A stretch of 64,000 nt of DNA from contig JAHLJZ010000006.1 in assembly GCA_025602915.1 (NCBI GenBank), forward strand, positions 62,001-126,000. The letters are read 5' to 3'. Under the pieces are notes generated by a model. It saw only the letters and a list, made by a program, of their open reading frames with translations. It was not told the origin of the DNA and ran no database searches. This DNA comes from Paraphysoderma sedebokerense. Taxonomy: Eukaryota; Blastocladiomycota; Physodermatomycetes; Physodermatales; Physodermataceae. Made by a program: the position numbers and the translations under genes. This document shows, in pieces, positions 37,901-50,900 of the stretch; within the stretch, counting starts at the first letter, position 1, and each line of letters begins with the position of its first letter.

Positions 37901-40354
37901 ATTAGAAGACGAAGTGAGTAAAAAGTGAACAGTGGATCAGTAATGCCACAGGGAATCACGTACATCTGGTAAATCATAGTCTTTCACCATTCCGGCTTTA
38001 ATCATTCTTCTCAAGAGAAGCTCACACAATGGTAAAAGTCCACTTAAAATAAACCCTCCTATGATGAGCCACCATAAGACATAAACCAGCAACACATCCT
38101 CGCCCCCATTATCGTGGTTAGCCATGTACTTCAACCCAACACCAAATACGAGGGTGACATGCAACCAAATTGTTGTAACCGCTTCTCCAACTCTTCCGAG
38201 CATTCTGCCCATAACGCCTTTCCATTTCCTACTGCTTGTGATGTATTGAATCAAGTACGCAATGAAGAACCACAGCGCCGTAGAAGCTGCTTGAGTTGCT
38301 GTATCTACTTGAGCCGTGAATGTGGCAATGAGAACAGTGACTAGTCTTCGAAAGTGAGGGAAAAGAAAGTAATAATAATTGCTGTGCGTATATCGAAAGG
38401 TGAGCAGTCCAAGGTATGTTTTTGGCGCTTGAGAGTTTTGACCAGATCCCGCGACTGATGCTTTTCTGTTGTACCACTCGAGGCCAAACTCCAAAGATGG
38501 AATGCCTAGTCCGTATAGCACCAAAGCAGCTACACCGATGGGCCACAATATTGAATGTTCTCCTTCATAGCAGGCAAAATCGACGTGTCCGCTTAAACGT
38601 AAATGCGGCAATTGGGCCAGTGGTCTGCAATCAAGCAATGAAGCGGCAGCGACAATCAGCGGAAAGTACGAGAACTCTAAAAATACGATAATATTCGTTG
38701 GATGTCCTATAAAGAGTGTCAGTATCAAGTTTGAGGCAAAGTTGCCATACAAGAGTCAGAGTGATACCTATTGTGAGGAACTTCCTGTACGGAAGATCGC
38801 CATGCTGAAAATAAGCATAAATGGCATACACCAATGCAGCAATGTCTCGAAAGATAAGATCTGTTATAAAGTACAAAAATGGCATGCACAGTATGGCTAC
38901 TGGTGCGAAATACCATGGTACTGTTGGGAATATACATTCCATTTGTGCCAACTGATTGCGATATTTGAGTAATTATGTTAGTGGGATTACACTGTGTCCA
39001 AAAAAAAGTCTCAATGGTATCCACGCACCTCCCAGTTGAAGTTCATAAACGACGCCACTTGTAGGAGATAATCCATGCGTGCGGGCCATTGTAAATCAAA
39101 TATGCGCAGAAAAGCGAGATCTATGCAATGAAGGTGTCAGTGTACTCTTCCGATCTATAAAAAGTGTAATCGACGAGTGTTAGGACCCTAACCTTGCAAG
39201 AAAAACACCGCTATCGGGAAAACTAGTATATAATTCCACACAAGTCCTAAGCACCAGATCAAGATCCATAGTCCAATTGTTGCCAAGACGGCCGTGACGA
39301 TGAATGGAATAGAGCCCAATGCACATTCTTTATGTAATGACATGTTAGTTCTCGATTAAGATTGTTTAAAACATTAGTGCTTGAGACTTACGGTGACAGG
39401 ATCTTCCGAGTTTGTAAAAACCTTCCTGGCAACTTCCACACAAACTGCCGGCGTAACCAAGCGCGCAAGTATTATTAGGTCCACTATTTTGATGAAGCAT
39501 AGCAACATTAATGCTTTTGAATGGAGAGGACACTAGCTTAACTAATGGGACGTACCAGGCAATAGGATTAGGACATTCGACGACTGCCACGGACTCGAGC
39601 ATCTGATAACCAGATTTCACAATAGGTTGGGCGGTGGAATGACCGGGACACTCAAACCCAGTTGGACAAGCGTTGCAAGGTGCCGATCCCGTGGAGCTAT
39701 AGTACCCTGTAAAAGTAGAAGAAGAAGAAGAAAGAACAGGATAAATGATTCGCGTAGATACTATCACGTCGGATGATTTTAATGCATACCTGGTTGACAA
39801 CTGCATCCAGAGGACGTGAAAGGAGCGGAGCTTGACCCTGTGGGACATTTCGTACAATCTAATGGGAGTGCTGTTGCATTATCAGTACTACGATATCCTC
39901 TTTCGCAGTAATCAAAGTATGTCAAGGTGTAATTCTGAGCACTGGATGGTGAAGAGATGGTGACATTAAGACTGCAAAATTGAGGGTGTTAACTCTCGGA
40001 ATGTATTCTGCGTAGAAGGATTACAAGATCGCACCCATTTATCGCTTCTGTACCCTTCAGATCGACGGCAATCAGACCGGGGGCACCCAGCTGGTAGCGT
40101 TCGTAAGTAGCATTGGCGATTTCGAGATTGGCAGTTTGTAACGTGTCGTGATGACGGAGATGGAGGATCAGATTTCTTCCTTGGGTTGCGACAGGCTGGA
40201 TGACTACTGTCGGATCTTGTATAGCGTTAGAGGAGAGGGACGATCCCTTTTGGAGGGTGTTTGCGGAGAGGACTGAGGGGAGATGCGGGAGGAGGAAAAG
40301 GAGGGAGAGTGCAGGGAGGAGGGGGAGGAGGGGTGTGAGAGGGAGAGCAAGCAT
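34991..40354 (-). CDS. Secreted-face Cys-rich (GCC2/GCC3-like) multi-pass membrane protein with long cytoplasmic tail
   Basis: Fourteen exons: 40035-40354, 39790-39971, 39556-39706, 39392-39483, 39193-39327, 39029-39120, 38768-38951, 37964-38706, 37802-37885, 37145-37729, 37051-37084, 35339-36981, 35137-35248, 34991-35055; 1473 aa. Residues 1-30 are a long signal peptide (Leu/Pro-rich). Residues ~120-248 are Cys-rich, with CTKCPTGSSSAPFTSSGCSC, CNACPTGFECPGHST and CGSCQEGFYKLGRSC, like the GCC2/GCC3 (ephrin-receptor-like) repeat. About nine hydrophobic helices follow (~250-625). The last ~830 residues are Ser/Pro/Thr-rich with an acidic patch, proline runs (PPPPP) and no catalytic motif, ending SSDEDWET. 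The design suggests a cell-surface receptor or channel with a signalling tail. I cannot assign a named family. Confidence 0.75.
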
Positions 40355-40778
40355 ATCCTGTCTATCTATGTGCAGGGAGTGGGATGAGCGTCATCAGCGA
40401 CAGGAGGGAACAGGAATACAGATGGAATGGAATCAGGTATGTACAGCAGAGAGGAATGGAAGTCGATGTGTCCCACTGCCTCGCGCTGTTCGCTCGCTGC
40501 TGGAGAACATGATATGCTCACTCTCTCGCTGTGGATATGGGCATTATTTGCCTTGTATGTGTATATGCTGATTGCGATTGCAGAATGCATAATAGAGGGA
40601 ATAAGATGAGACACCACAAGATATTAATAAAGATGTTCTGATAGCATGAGTGGACGGTTGTTCCCTTTCTCTCTTTTGCAGTCGCGCATTGCCAATTGAA
40701 ATTCCATTCCCTCTCTTCCATTCCCTCTCTTCCATTCCCTCTCTTCCCTCCACCTCCACCTCCAATCCCTTGTCACTC
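40355..40778. other. Divergent intergenic region with pyrimidine repeat
   Basis: 424 bp between the start codons of the Cys-rich membrane protein (-) and CYFIP (+). The CYFIP side (40700-40770) is a strongly pyrimidine-rich strand with a 14-bp tandem repeat. Frames open upstream of the CYFIP ATG reflect this low complexity. Confidence 0.6.
40702..40743. repeat. 14-bp pyrimidine tandem repeat, 3 copies
   Basis: TTCCATTCCCTCTC is repeated exactly at 40702-40715, 40716-40729 and 40730-40743, 35 bp upstream of the CYFIP start codon, probably in the promoter or 5' UTR. Confidence 0.9.
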
Positions 40779-43700
40779 ATGTCCACCCTCGCCGCCTCAA
40801 CATCCCTCGTCAACTCACTCATCGCAAAACCCATCGTCCACTCGGAGCCCCAGATCGAAGCTGCTGCTGCCTCTCTCTTCGTCAAGGACCTCTCCCCTGC
40901 CTTCCTCGATAGAAAAGTCTACGAAGATGTCGCTCTCGACTACTTTAGCAAAGAGACCTCTTGGATCATGAACTTGGTATGTCTCTTATCCCTGCTCTCC
41001 CCAAAGTACCCATTCCCTGTGGCATCCCCGCTCCTAACATTCGGTAACCTCCACACCCAACTTCCGTAGCAAGAGTCGCTGCTGCAAGGAGAAGATTTTT
41101 TATCACTCGTTTATGCATATAGAAGTTGTTCAAAAGCAATCCCGCAGGTATGCTTCCCCGTCGCTTGCGTCTTGCTCGTCTCCTTTCCTTGTGACAACGG
41201 ACTGACACCCTCCCTTCAAATTATCCGAAAAGGTTCAATCCCAAGTGCAAGCCAATAAAAACCAATTGTATATCAAGACATATGAAATACTACGGCCCCA
41301 AATTCAAAAAATGAAAGAATTAATGTCTTTCTGCGATTCTTCAGTCGCAACCTTTTGCGAAGTCATCGGGCATCTAGTAAATGAATACAAAAGCGACAAC
41401 TATGCCACTACAGAACTCTTGATTTGTATGGCGAGAACACTAGACATGTTTGTAGTGATAGACGCTCTCAAGAACATGAAGGCTAGTTTAAACAATGATT
41501 TTTCCATGTATAAGAGGTACGTTCTCCGGTTGCAGCATCCATTGGGGGACAGTTGAACTCATCCGCACTCTCATTCGATAGAGCTCTGTCAAACATCATT
41601 AAAGAAAATAGTTCGACCGAAGACGAAACTGTCGAAAACCATAAATTATATCTGTTTCTCGGTAATCACGATAGATTTTCGGCCAAATTAAAAGAAGAAT
41701 TGCAAAAAGTGACCGGATACGAAGACGTACTGGTAGAAGTCGTCAATGCCGCGGTGGATCGATACGAAAAAGCCCAATATCTAGATTCTCAAACAAAGCA
41801 CATGTTACTCAAGGCTTGTTGTGTTATTTTGATCGTTTCTTCTACACTTTCGACTAATCGAGGCATTTCAGGCAACCGCATTCGGACTTGCGCTGATCGA
41901 CGGACCTCAAGAAGAAAAAGACATCACAAGGAAAAAGAAGATAAAGTTGGATCGATTTGGACGTGTCTTTAGGGTATGTTACTTGCCCTTTCTTTTTATA
42001 TAAAGGCTTTGCCCTCCTGACTCTTTTGCCAGGCTATGCCAGTGGTCCCTCTCTTCGGGGACATGACAATCACCCTCTCCCAGCTCTACAGTAAAGCACC
42101 TCACCTTGCCAACCGCTGGGATCCTCCGGTAGAAGACGAAGCCGTAAAGTACTACAGTACTCTTCACAACATCGAATTAACACGATTAGAATACAATGAT
42201 TATCTCAGTCGCCTTCGATACGTTCTGAACGATTTAGACACGGTATGAAACCTGCTCAAGCCTCTGCGAAATACTCGTTAGCAAACTGACCTCGAGCTAT
42301 CTAGAATGTACTTTCATCAAAGCGTAGTGAAGCGAGTACCGAACTTTGCAGTCAAGTATATGCGCTTTTGCTAGAAGGGCTTCGTTTCCTTGCAAAATGG
42401 ACCAGCAAAATTTTGGAACAGGTCTGATCATTTTCATGGGGTTTGACTTTGTCTGTTCTTGCTTGACAAGTTTTGATTTCATAGAGCGCATGGAAATTGG
42501 CGCATCCAACCAATAATACGATCAACCCAGAATGTCCAGCGGAAGCCACAAATTACGAAATGGTATGTCACCATTCTACACATGTTTACTGAAGTTTACC
42601 TAACCATCCCCGATTAGGCTGTCCGTTTTAATTATACTTCCGAGGAGCGGTTTGCGTTAGCCGAGGTATGGAACTGCCATCATATCGTTTAGAATGTTAC
42701 CATTGACTAAATATTACCGCATAGTACATCGCAATGATCAAGAGTTTGCATGCAACACTAGATAACCTTGAGGCCGGCGTGCTGGACTGTGTTCGCAAGC
42801 ATATCTATGTTGACGTTCAAAATTTCATGAAAATTACTTTGGAGAGTCTAGTAGCTCAAACTACCAAAAAGAAAAGAGCCATTGCCAGGTATGTCTGCTG
42901 CACAGCCTCACTTACACGGTTTTGTACTGACAATCACTACCAGTGCGTTAAAAACGCTGCATGATATGACAACCGACTTCATGAATGGATCTGGAGGAGA
43001 AAATCAATCCATCTTCCGAGTTGTTGGGCCGGCTGCGACTCAGGTGCGTATTTTTACATTGTTTAGTTCGTTGTAATGACGTTAACGCCCAGATACGCTT
43101 TGGTTAGATTTATTTTGTTCGAGTGTTACTTGAACACAGCTGCAATGAAAAGGCTAAGGGCATGCAGGGTGGTTTTATGAAAGATAAAGATTTCAAAGAC
43201 GCCCAAGTTGAAGAAATCATGAAATTCGTTGATAATTCATTCTATTATGAGTTTATGATAAACTATAAAGGTCCGGATTCCACTTCCTCTCCAAATTCAC
43301 CGTTGTACTATAAGTTAACACGTAATTCGCTCAAATAGAGTCCTTGTCGAAATGTAGCGATTTATCTGAACTGTGGTACAAAGAATTTTATCTCGAATTG
43401 AGTAAACAAATTCAGGTAAGTCTTTCAGTTTCACCTTTTAAACGAAAAGCTTGGTCTCACTTTTTATTTGATAATGCAGTTCCCTATCGAAATGTCTCTC
43501 CCTTGGATCCTTACGAACCATATCTTGGAATCTAACGCTCCTGATCTCACCGAGTCCATTCTATTCCCGTTATCGATATACAATGATGCAGCCAATAAGG
43601 CTCTTTATAAACTGAAAACCAGATTTATTTATGACGAAATTGAAGCCGAGGTAAAATTTTGCAATATTTTAGCCGATGGTGTGGCCTCTTGACCCTAATA

Positions 43701-46145
43701 TAGTTGGTATTCATTAGGCCAATTTGTCATTTGATCAATTCATCTTCAAATACAGTGAAAAGATCTTCTTGCATTTCAAGCTTCGCGCGTCCAGGTAAGA
43801 GTGACATTTCAAAATAATGATATCGGGCTAAAGTCCATTTAACATGATTCGTTCTCTAATGTTCCGTTCCTTACAATCTTCTTAACTTGCAGTCTATTGC
43901 TAAGCGAAAATGCAAAAGCCAAGTTTCAAAGTGCCACGAACGTCACAGACACGCGCTACGACGCACCGTTTAATCGTCATGAATCTATTCTTAAACAGAA
44001 ACGATTCCAGGTACGGACATTGGTTATACATTCATATATAGTGATTTATTATTCTGATTAAAGTTTTCTAGTTTCTCGGCCGTTCCATTGATATTGGTAG
44101 AGTTGTGACTCAAATGATAAATCAGTACCTTCGAAAATCCATAGAAGTGGCAATTAGTAGATACGAAGCTAGCGACTTTACTTACGTTATTGTAAGTTTA
44201 GCAAACAGAATCGGAGAGTTCTATGCATTATGCTAACGCTTGCAACTTTTGGATATTCTACATAGGAACTTGAATCGCTTCTTAAGAACGCCAAATTAAC
44301 TCACCAATTATTATCCGAATACCTCGATCTTGACCCTTTTGACGATATTATGGCTGAAGTCAATGAATCCACATCATTAGTTGCTTTCAATGGACGAATT
44401 ACCTCACACACCATTGGCGAGTTTACGACTGATTTTATGAGTAATTACTGTTATAATTCTGTTACGGAGCGGTAAGTCATTTGCGGTTTTTATTCGTACC
44501 GGAGGCTGAAAACTAAACTGGTTGATCTAGATTCCTTCCTACACCAATGTCTTTGGTTGATGAACGTCAGCGTCCCAATTTTCCAAAAGTTCCGCCAATT
44601 TATTTGTACGGTTCGAGGGTAAGTTCCAGGCTTTTTACAGTATTGCACTATTGGTACTTTATATTAACGATATGGTTACTAGCACTTATTTGTCGCTCAT
44701 AATGTCCACTCGAATCTTTTCCGTGGCTTTGTCGGTGCCCCACATTTTGCTGCGTTGGTGAGAATCGTTGGGAAAGAGAATATTTCCGTTATTGTTTCAG
44801 AAATAGTGAAATGCCTCGACCAATTGGTATGTAGTTTGCCCCCTCCTCTAATTGACGTTAGTAAGTTTTTGTTAATCATTGAATTTATGTGACCGTAGAT
44901 TCGAAATGTTGCTTCACCCTACATTTGGGCTCTCGGAAAAGGATTCCCTCCAAATTTAAAGTTACCGGCACTTGATTACGGAACAAAAGGAACATACGAA
45001 TACTTTCAAGCTATTCTTAAACCACTTTTGTCTTATAAAGATCGTGTTCAAGTTTATCAAGTGTTTAGAGAAATCGGTAACGGTTTATTGGTTGTCAAGG
45101 CTCTAGAAGATGCTATGGTTTGTGTTCTAATTGGTCAGTGATTATTGTAATGTCACGGACTTTTTCACTGATTTCCTTTTGTCCGCAGACGACTGGTGAT
45201 GTTTTGGCTGTATTGACATCATTCCCACGAACAAAAGATTCTGCGTCAGGTATGTTTCGTTACGCGTTTTCAAAAGGTTATGATGGGTATACTGAATTCC
45301 AACTTTTTGGTGTTTAGTCTTTGAAACACCCGTCCCTGTGACGGCTGAAACTGTTACCGCGAAGGCTGTTGAAACTTTACAAGTTCCCGATCCAGTGATG
45401 GTAAATATAGATTAAATGAATTCTCCTTGTATTGTTATCGATTACCAACCTTTTCTTACTCAGGAAAACGAACGTATTCAACTATTGCAACAACCGAATC
45501 GCATTTCATTGATGCCTACGGTGATTGAACGTTTGACTGCGATTGTACAAGAATGTGTTTCGCTTTGGGGAGGAGAATCCGCCGAGAGTCCCACCGCTGC
45601 AACCACAGACGACCCATTCAATCAAGAAGGTTCAAAGGAGTTTCACCGTATTTGGAGTTTTATCCAATTTAGTTACTGTTTGCCCAGTAATTTTACTACA
45701 GAGTTTTCTTCACGGTAGGTTTGATGAATATTTCAGACTTGTTTTTGATGGACATTGGCTAAAATTAAACTTTGTGTTTAGGGAGTTATTTGGCGAATCG
45801 GTGATTTGGGGCGGCGCTACCTTTTTGCTGGTTCTACGACAAATTGAAAGATTCAAAGCATTTGATTTCACCTTTCATTTCTGTTATGTCAGTTCTATTG
45901 ATCCGATTCAAAATATCCCGACCAAACAGAATTCCCGTGGGGGAACTGATAAAGACAGAGAATTAGTTCAGGAAATGAAGATGGTATTGGATCTCGGGGA
46001 GTTTTATAAGAGTGTTCATGAAGAGATTTTTGGTTATTTTAGGGAAGTTCTTGGCGAAGATAATTATTGGAAACGAAGCATCGCCAGTATTGAGGCACCC
46101 AGTACGCTTCCGCAACCGGCGAGCACTGCGAAATTTATTGTCTAG
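40779..46145 (+). CDS. CYFIP: CYFIP/Sra1 subunit of the WAVE regulatory complex
   Basis: Twenty-five exons: 40779-40976, 41070-41147, 41233-41516, 41582-41813, 41872-41973, 42033-42242, 42305-42421, 42485-42562, 42618-42665, 42725-42888, 42944-43043, 43108-43270, 43339-43415, 43480-43650, 43718-43794, 43893-44010, 44072-44191, 44266-44471, 44531-44618, 44683-44826, 44899-45117, 45189-45249, 45318-45400, 45464-45714, 45782-46145; 1250 aa against 1253 in human CYFIP1. Near-identical family blocks: [77 protein letters not shown]-like [27 protein letters not shown]. Role: scaffolds Nap1, WAVE, Abi and Brk1 and receives Rac1 signals to switch on Arp2/3-driven protrusion. The donor at 41814 appears to be GC. 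Confidence 0.96.
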
Positions 46146-46410
46146 TAATTAAGAATTTTATTGTACATAGCCCCCTAGATGTTATAGAGAAGCCAGACTT
46201 CTACTGCATTTACCTAGATAAATTATCGTATCATATAATCATTTGAGGAATGAATTTCATTGCAGGCAGACAATCAGCATTGTTCGTCGCCCTATTGTTC
46301 CTCTTCCCACGCCCTTGCCCGTTTTTCGTGCTACTTCCTTGGCCCTGTCCAGACGCTGTGCTTCTAAATATAGCTGTCTTATTTATATATAATCCCCCAA
46401 CCTCGTCAGA

Positions 46411-47765
46411 ATGCCACTCGATGTTGCGTCTGGAGAGTCCTTGCCTCGACCAGATCCTGAAATGTCCCTCTCTTCCGCCGTCTGTAGTCGCAAACGAAAA
46501 CGAAGTTCGCACGATCTCTCGTTAAACCCTGCCGGAAAGGAATTCAAAGCCCTCAAGACTGCATACGAGCAAGACATAATTCAGCATTGGATAGAGCAAG
46601 AAAATAGAGAGTTTATACAGGTACTCTTATATCTTATCTTTTTGACTGACTGTGCAACCGAAAACACAAAAAAAAAGCCCAGTTCTTTTAACTCTTTGGC
46701 CTTAGACTATACAATCAGGACCACCGTCCCAGTCTTTCTACAAAGAGCGTCTACGATTAACAGTTTCATTATTATGGCAACATTTAAATCTATCGATCAT
46801 GAGTTTAAAAGATCTCACATTCTTTGAATCAAAACTCGAATCCATTTCAAACGCTATCGCCCTCCTCGATCGATGTATTTTAAAAGATTCAACTCCATTC
46901 TCAGAAACACCTACCAATATCGATATCTACGGAATCGTCGCATTCTGGGTTAGCTCTAAATATCTAGATCACAAAGATATTATCCCTCCTATCACGAATT
47001 TACCGGATCTATTACCATCAAGTATACGACGACCATGTTCTGAAGAAATCAAGATTCTAGAACGAAAAATTTTAAATCAAGTGACATTCTCGGTTGGAAT
47101 GGTGACGACTGAAACTTGGGTTTCTTGGATCTTGGAAAATTCAGGACAATGTTTGAGTAACGTTGATTTCTTGACGTTCAAGTGGTTGGTGAGATTGGTT
47201 TGTTTTAAAATGATTGTGTATTTGAATGGAAAGTATTACTTGAAACCGAGTGAAATGGTGAGTATTGCCGTCGAGGTGTCATGGAAAATAGTGAGCCCGA
47301 CTTGCTCGAGGGTATGTATTCTATTATTTGTATAAAGTGCTAAAGGCTCTCCGTCTGTGTATCTGAATCATCTTTTCCGCTTTTCTTTGTTCATTGTAGT
47401 TCCAATTTCCGGCTTTGTTCCCGAGGATATCAGATCATATGCTTCAACGACATTTATTGCAGATATCCCGTATATTAACCGTTAAAGATGGGTTGAGCGT
47501 CATCTTCGAGAAAATAGGGCAAGAAAATTGCGAAAAAAAAGATTTAAATGAGTTGCTTTTTTCAAGGTTAAAGTTACATAATATGAATGCCGTAAAGTGA
47601 GTGTCTCTTATATCTCGTTGCGTTGAGAACTGAATATCTAACAATGAAGATATTCCCTTTAGTCTCATCTTTCATGTTCCTCACCCCCTCCCGACCCCGC
47701 CGCTGGAAAAAGCCGACTTTGATTTGATTCCAAAACACGTCGGCAAGCAACCCATCTTCACCTAG
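46411..47765 (+). CDS. Cyclin-box protein
   Basis: Four exons: 46411-46620, 46733-47311, 47400-47596, 47663-47765; 362 aa. The N-terminal 50 residues are disordered with a KRKRSSHD basic patch. Residues ~60-230 fit a cyclin box: QENREFIQSFYKERLRL, AIALLDRCI, IVAFWVSSKYLD and EEIKILERKILNQVTFSV correspond to the helix 1, ALLDR, KYEE-region and LE-x-x-IL-x-x-L-x-F positions of cyclins. A weaker second helical repeat follows. The stop-codon-like end at 47598 is bypassed because a GTGAGT donor at 47597 and a CCTTTAG acceptor give a phase-consistent last exon. A CDK-binding role is inferred; the subgroup is not clear. Confidence 0.72.
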
Positions 47766-47985
47766 GGTTTCCTGTTTATCAAGAATCCCATTATTATTTG
47801 CATGATTATATAATAGAAAGTAGTTCTGTATTTCGGGTTGTCCCACTATGAATTTGCATCTGTTCTTAGAGTTACATCAATAGAAAAAGAAACAACCTAT
47901 TTGTATAAACTTATTCATTCCATACTTGGTTTCACTATGTAACAAGTCTCATATTATGTACAATACATCCACAAATCTCATATTC

Positions 47986-50900
47986 TCATGCTGTCCCGTC
48001 AATCTTTGTAATTATTGTCTCCACCAACACACAATACTGTTTATCCAACATTTTCAAATAATCCCAATGTTCGCCCAATTGGTACAACTTTGAATGATAC
48101 CCGCCAGTAATGTTGCATAGTTCCCATGGTAACATTTCGTTCGTACAAGACTTTATCATTTCGGTTTTGTAAAAGCTCAAGAACGAAACGAGATAGTACA
48201 CGATGTATTTAGGGCCATGGGTCAGTACCAAAAGGAGGAAATGCACTCTCTGAGGAAAGTTGAGGGCAGTAGTGAATATTGTTTGTAACAATGGTATCGT
48301 TACCTGACAAGCAAATAGAAGAAGAACATTTGAATCAATTTCAAAATGTGAATTAACGTGAAAAACAAAAAAGAAACAAACCTGTCCTATAACCATTCCA
48401 GACATTGTGAAAGAATTATAAAGACATGGATTTTCTTTCTCCAATAATACTTCCACCATTTGCGTGATTACATGAAACCTAAATGGAATTTCAAAGTCCA
48501 GATGGATACCCTGATTTTCATGGTTTATCAAATCGTCGTGAAGTAACCACCAAAACCATAAGGATGTTTTCGATCGTGCAAGGTTTTCTAGAATATCTAG
48601 AGTTGAGGGAACGTTTATCGTTATTAGATAGATTAATCCTACAACCCAATCAAATGGAATGGGTTTATCGGATTTTTTGGTTTCTGTTGAACGGGGGATG
48701 ATGGCGTTATAACGATGCCATTTTTTGTATTGCAGTGATTTAAATATATTATTTAGATTTGACATGTGAGTCGATGTAGAAATCGATGAATGAAGACGCG
48801 AAGCATATTCTGAGAGCAGACGAATCGGGAGATCAAAGGAGTGGGGTAAAGTTTGGTCAGTCAATTGTTGATTTTTTAATTGATGTACAAGGGGAGTGAA
48901 ATGCGCAGAGATATCATTGACCGACGGCGTTGTACAAATGGCAGATTGTCGGACCGGAAGATAGGAAATGATGGCGTTCAATAAATCTTTGAGATTGGGT
49001 AAGCTAAGTTTGGCGTCGACGGATAGTATGATTTTTTGTGCTATAACTTTTAGCTGTTCCAACGAAGTTCCCAGATCGACGGTTCTACACAATTTTCCGG
49101 AAATATATTTGGTCAGCTGTCCGAACAACCACATCAAGATAAATCAACATAAAACTCACACAGGAGATGATGATTCAAGATAAGGGAATGGAACTTGCGA
49201 TTGGTCGGAACTTGCATCTTCAGGGATATAATTTTGTAAAGATTCATCCCCCAGAGGCAATGGTTGGACTTTCTTCTCTGTGGGACCACCCAGTATAAGG
49301 CAGCCAATTCGGAACCGATATTTCAGTAACGATATTTCATCGATTACAGCATCATCTAAGTCTAAAGAAGATTGAGCATTACATCTACGGGGAGTGCTAA
49401 AACGTCTACTGTTAATCATACCATAATCGTTCGCAAAAGATTGAATCTCATGAAAATGCGAATGCAGTAACACAAGAGAATCAATATTCGAACACCACGC
49501 TATTATTAGTCGAAGAACAAGGCAATGCATTTCTTCGCACTGAATGGGCTCGTTGTGATCAGAACCGTTAAGTAACTGCCTGATGAAATTCATCAACGAG
49601 GCTGAATCTTTGCGCTCTGTGAGATGATCTTCTTCCGCATCCATGTAGCTATAGAGCGAAGTCGATGTAAAGAATAATGTCAACATTTTGGTTAAACATT
49701 TGAAAATTTCGAAATCCTGGTAATCTAGAAACGTGAGCTCTATGCGCATTCGTTAATTTTACATGGGAATATACGATAAATCGACTGACTAAAACTTGCC
49801 GGCAGAGTACATATTGTCCTCGAAGATTCTGAGGAACCCATCAACTAACTCATTTGCTAATTCTGTTTGATGAATAATTGTCGAGCTTGCACTAGCGGTG
49901 GATAAAACAGAGACTAATCGCCGATAGAATGTATAATCTGACAACGAAAGGCGGGGTATGTCATTAAGTCTATAGAAATACGACATTGCAGCGGAGAAAT
50001 GGTTTAAATTGACATTAGGTCTTACATACTAACAAAATAGCACAATATGATTTAACGCCAACCTTTGTTTTAGACAAGGCGTCAGTGACTCCAGAATGCC
50101 GCGAGAAATAATACTCGCTATCCCAATTTGCGTTGAAGCTATACCAGAGATTGATTCAGTGACCGCTTCTCTCCATTCTTTCCACGACATATCCGCTTGC
50201 CGGAAGGCGATGAACGTTTCGGGCTCATATAGCGATTCCTTGAGTAGATTCAGAATATCCTTTTCGGTAAATAAGAAGCTGTTTTCGTATGCTAATACAA
50301 CATTCAAAAACAATAATGCTCCTTCATTATTTAAATATATTCGATTGGTCGCTTGCATAAATTTTGATAGATGTCGTAATGATATTGTTTCCGACGATTC
50401 CTCTGTAAATTCAATCGACTTCGCGACATGTTCGAGTTCTTCTAACTTAGATCGAGTGAAGTCTATCACCGTCATGAGAAACGAATCTCGTCGAAGCTCG
50501 AGATGCGAATCGCTGACAAATATTGTGTCGTTAATAAGAAACGACGACGTCGTGTTGAAGGAAGTTAAAGCTATCAAAAGGTCAGCTATAGCTGAAATTT
50601 CGATATCATTGTTTGATTGCGACATCGACGATGTTGTCTGTTCAAAAACTCGATGGATTCTTCCTAAAACTTCGGTCTTTTGGATGTATTAATACGGGCC
50701 CAACATATTTATTCGGAGACAAGCACAAACATTATGGAAGAGCTGTCTGCTCGATTCGTTGCCCTCCATTAGATACAATATAGTCGCAGAAACTGTTTGA
50801 ACCACTGTTCCGAAGAATTTTCGATTCTGCCGTTCGGACTTGCTGCATTCGAAGCAATAAGCCATCAAGCCGACGAAAATTTGCAGAATACCAGAGGCGG

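Noticed and set aside
40650-40778. Earlier in-frame start for CYFIP
   Set aside because: The added residues come from the pyrimidine tandem repeat and have no family match; ATG at 40779 matches the CYFIP N-terminus length.
47598-47600. Stop codon at 47598 as the end of the cyclin-box gene
   Set aside because: It lies within a GTGAGT donor; splicing to an acceptor at 47661-47662 yields an in-phase final exon ending at 47765.
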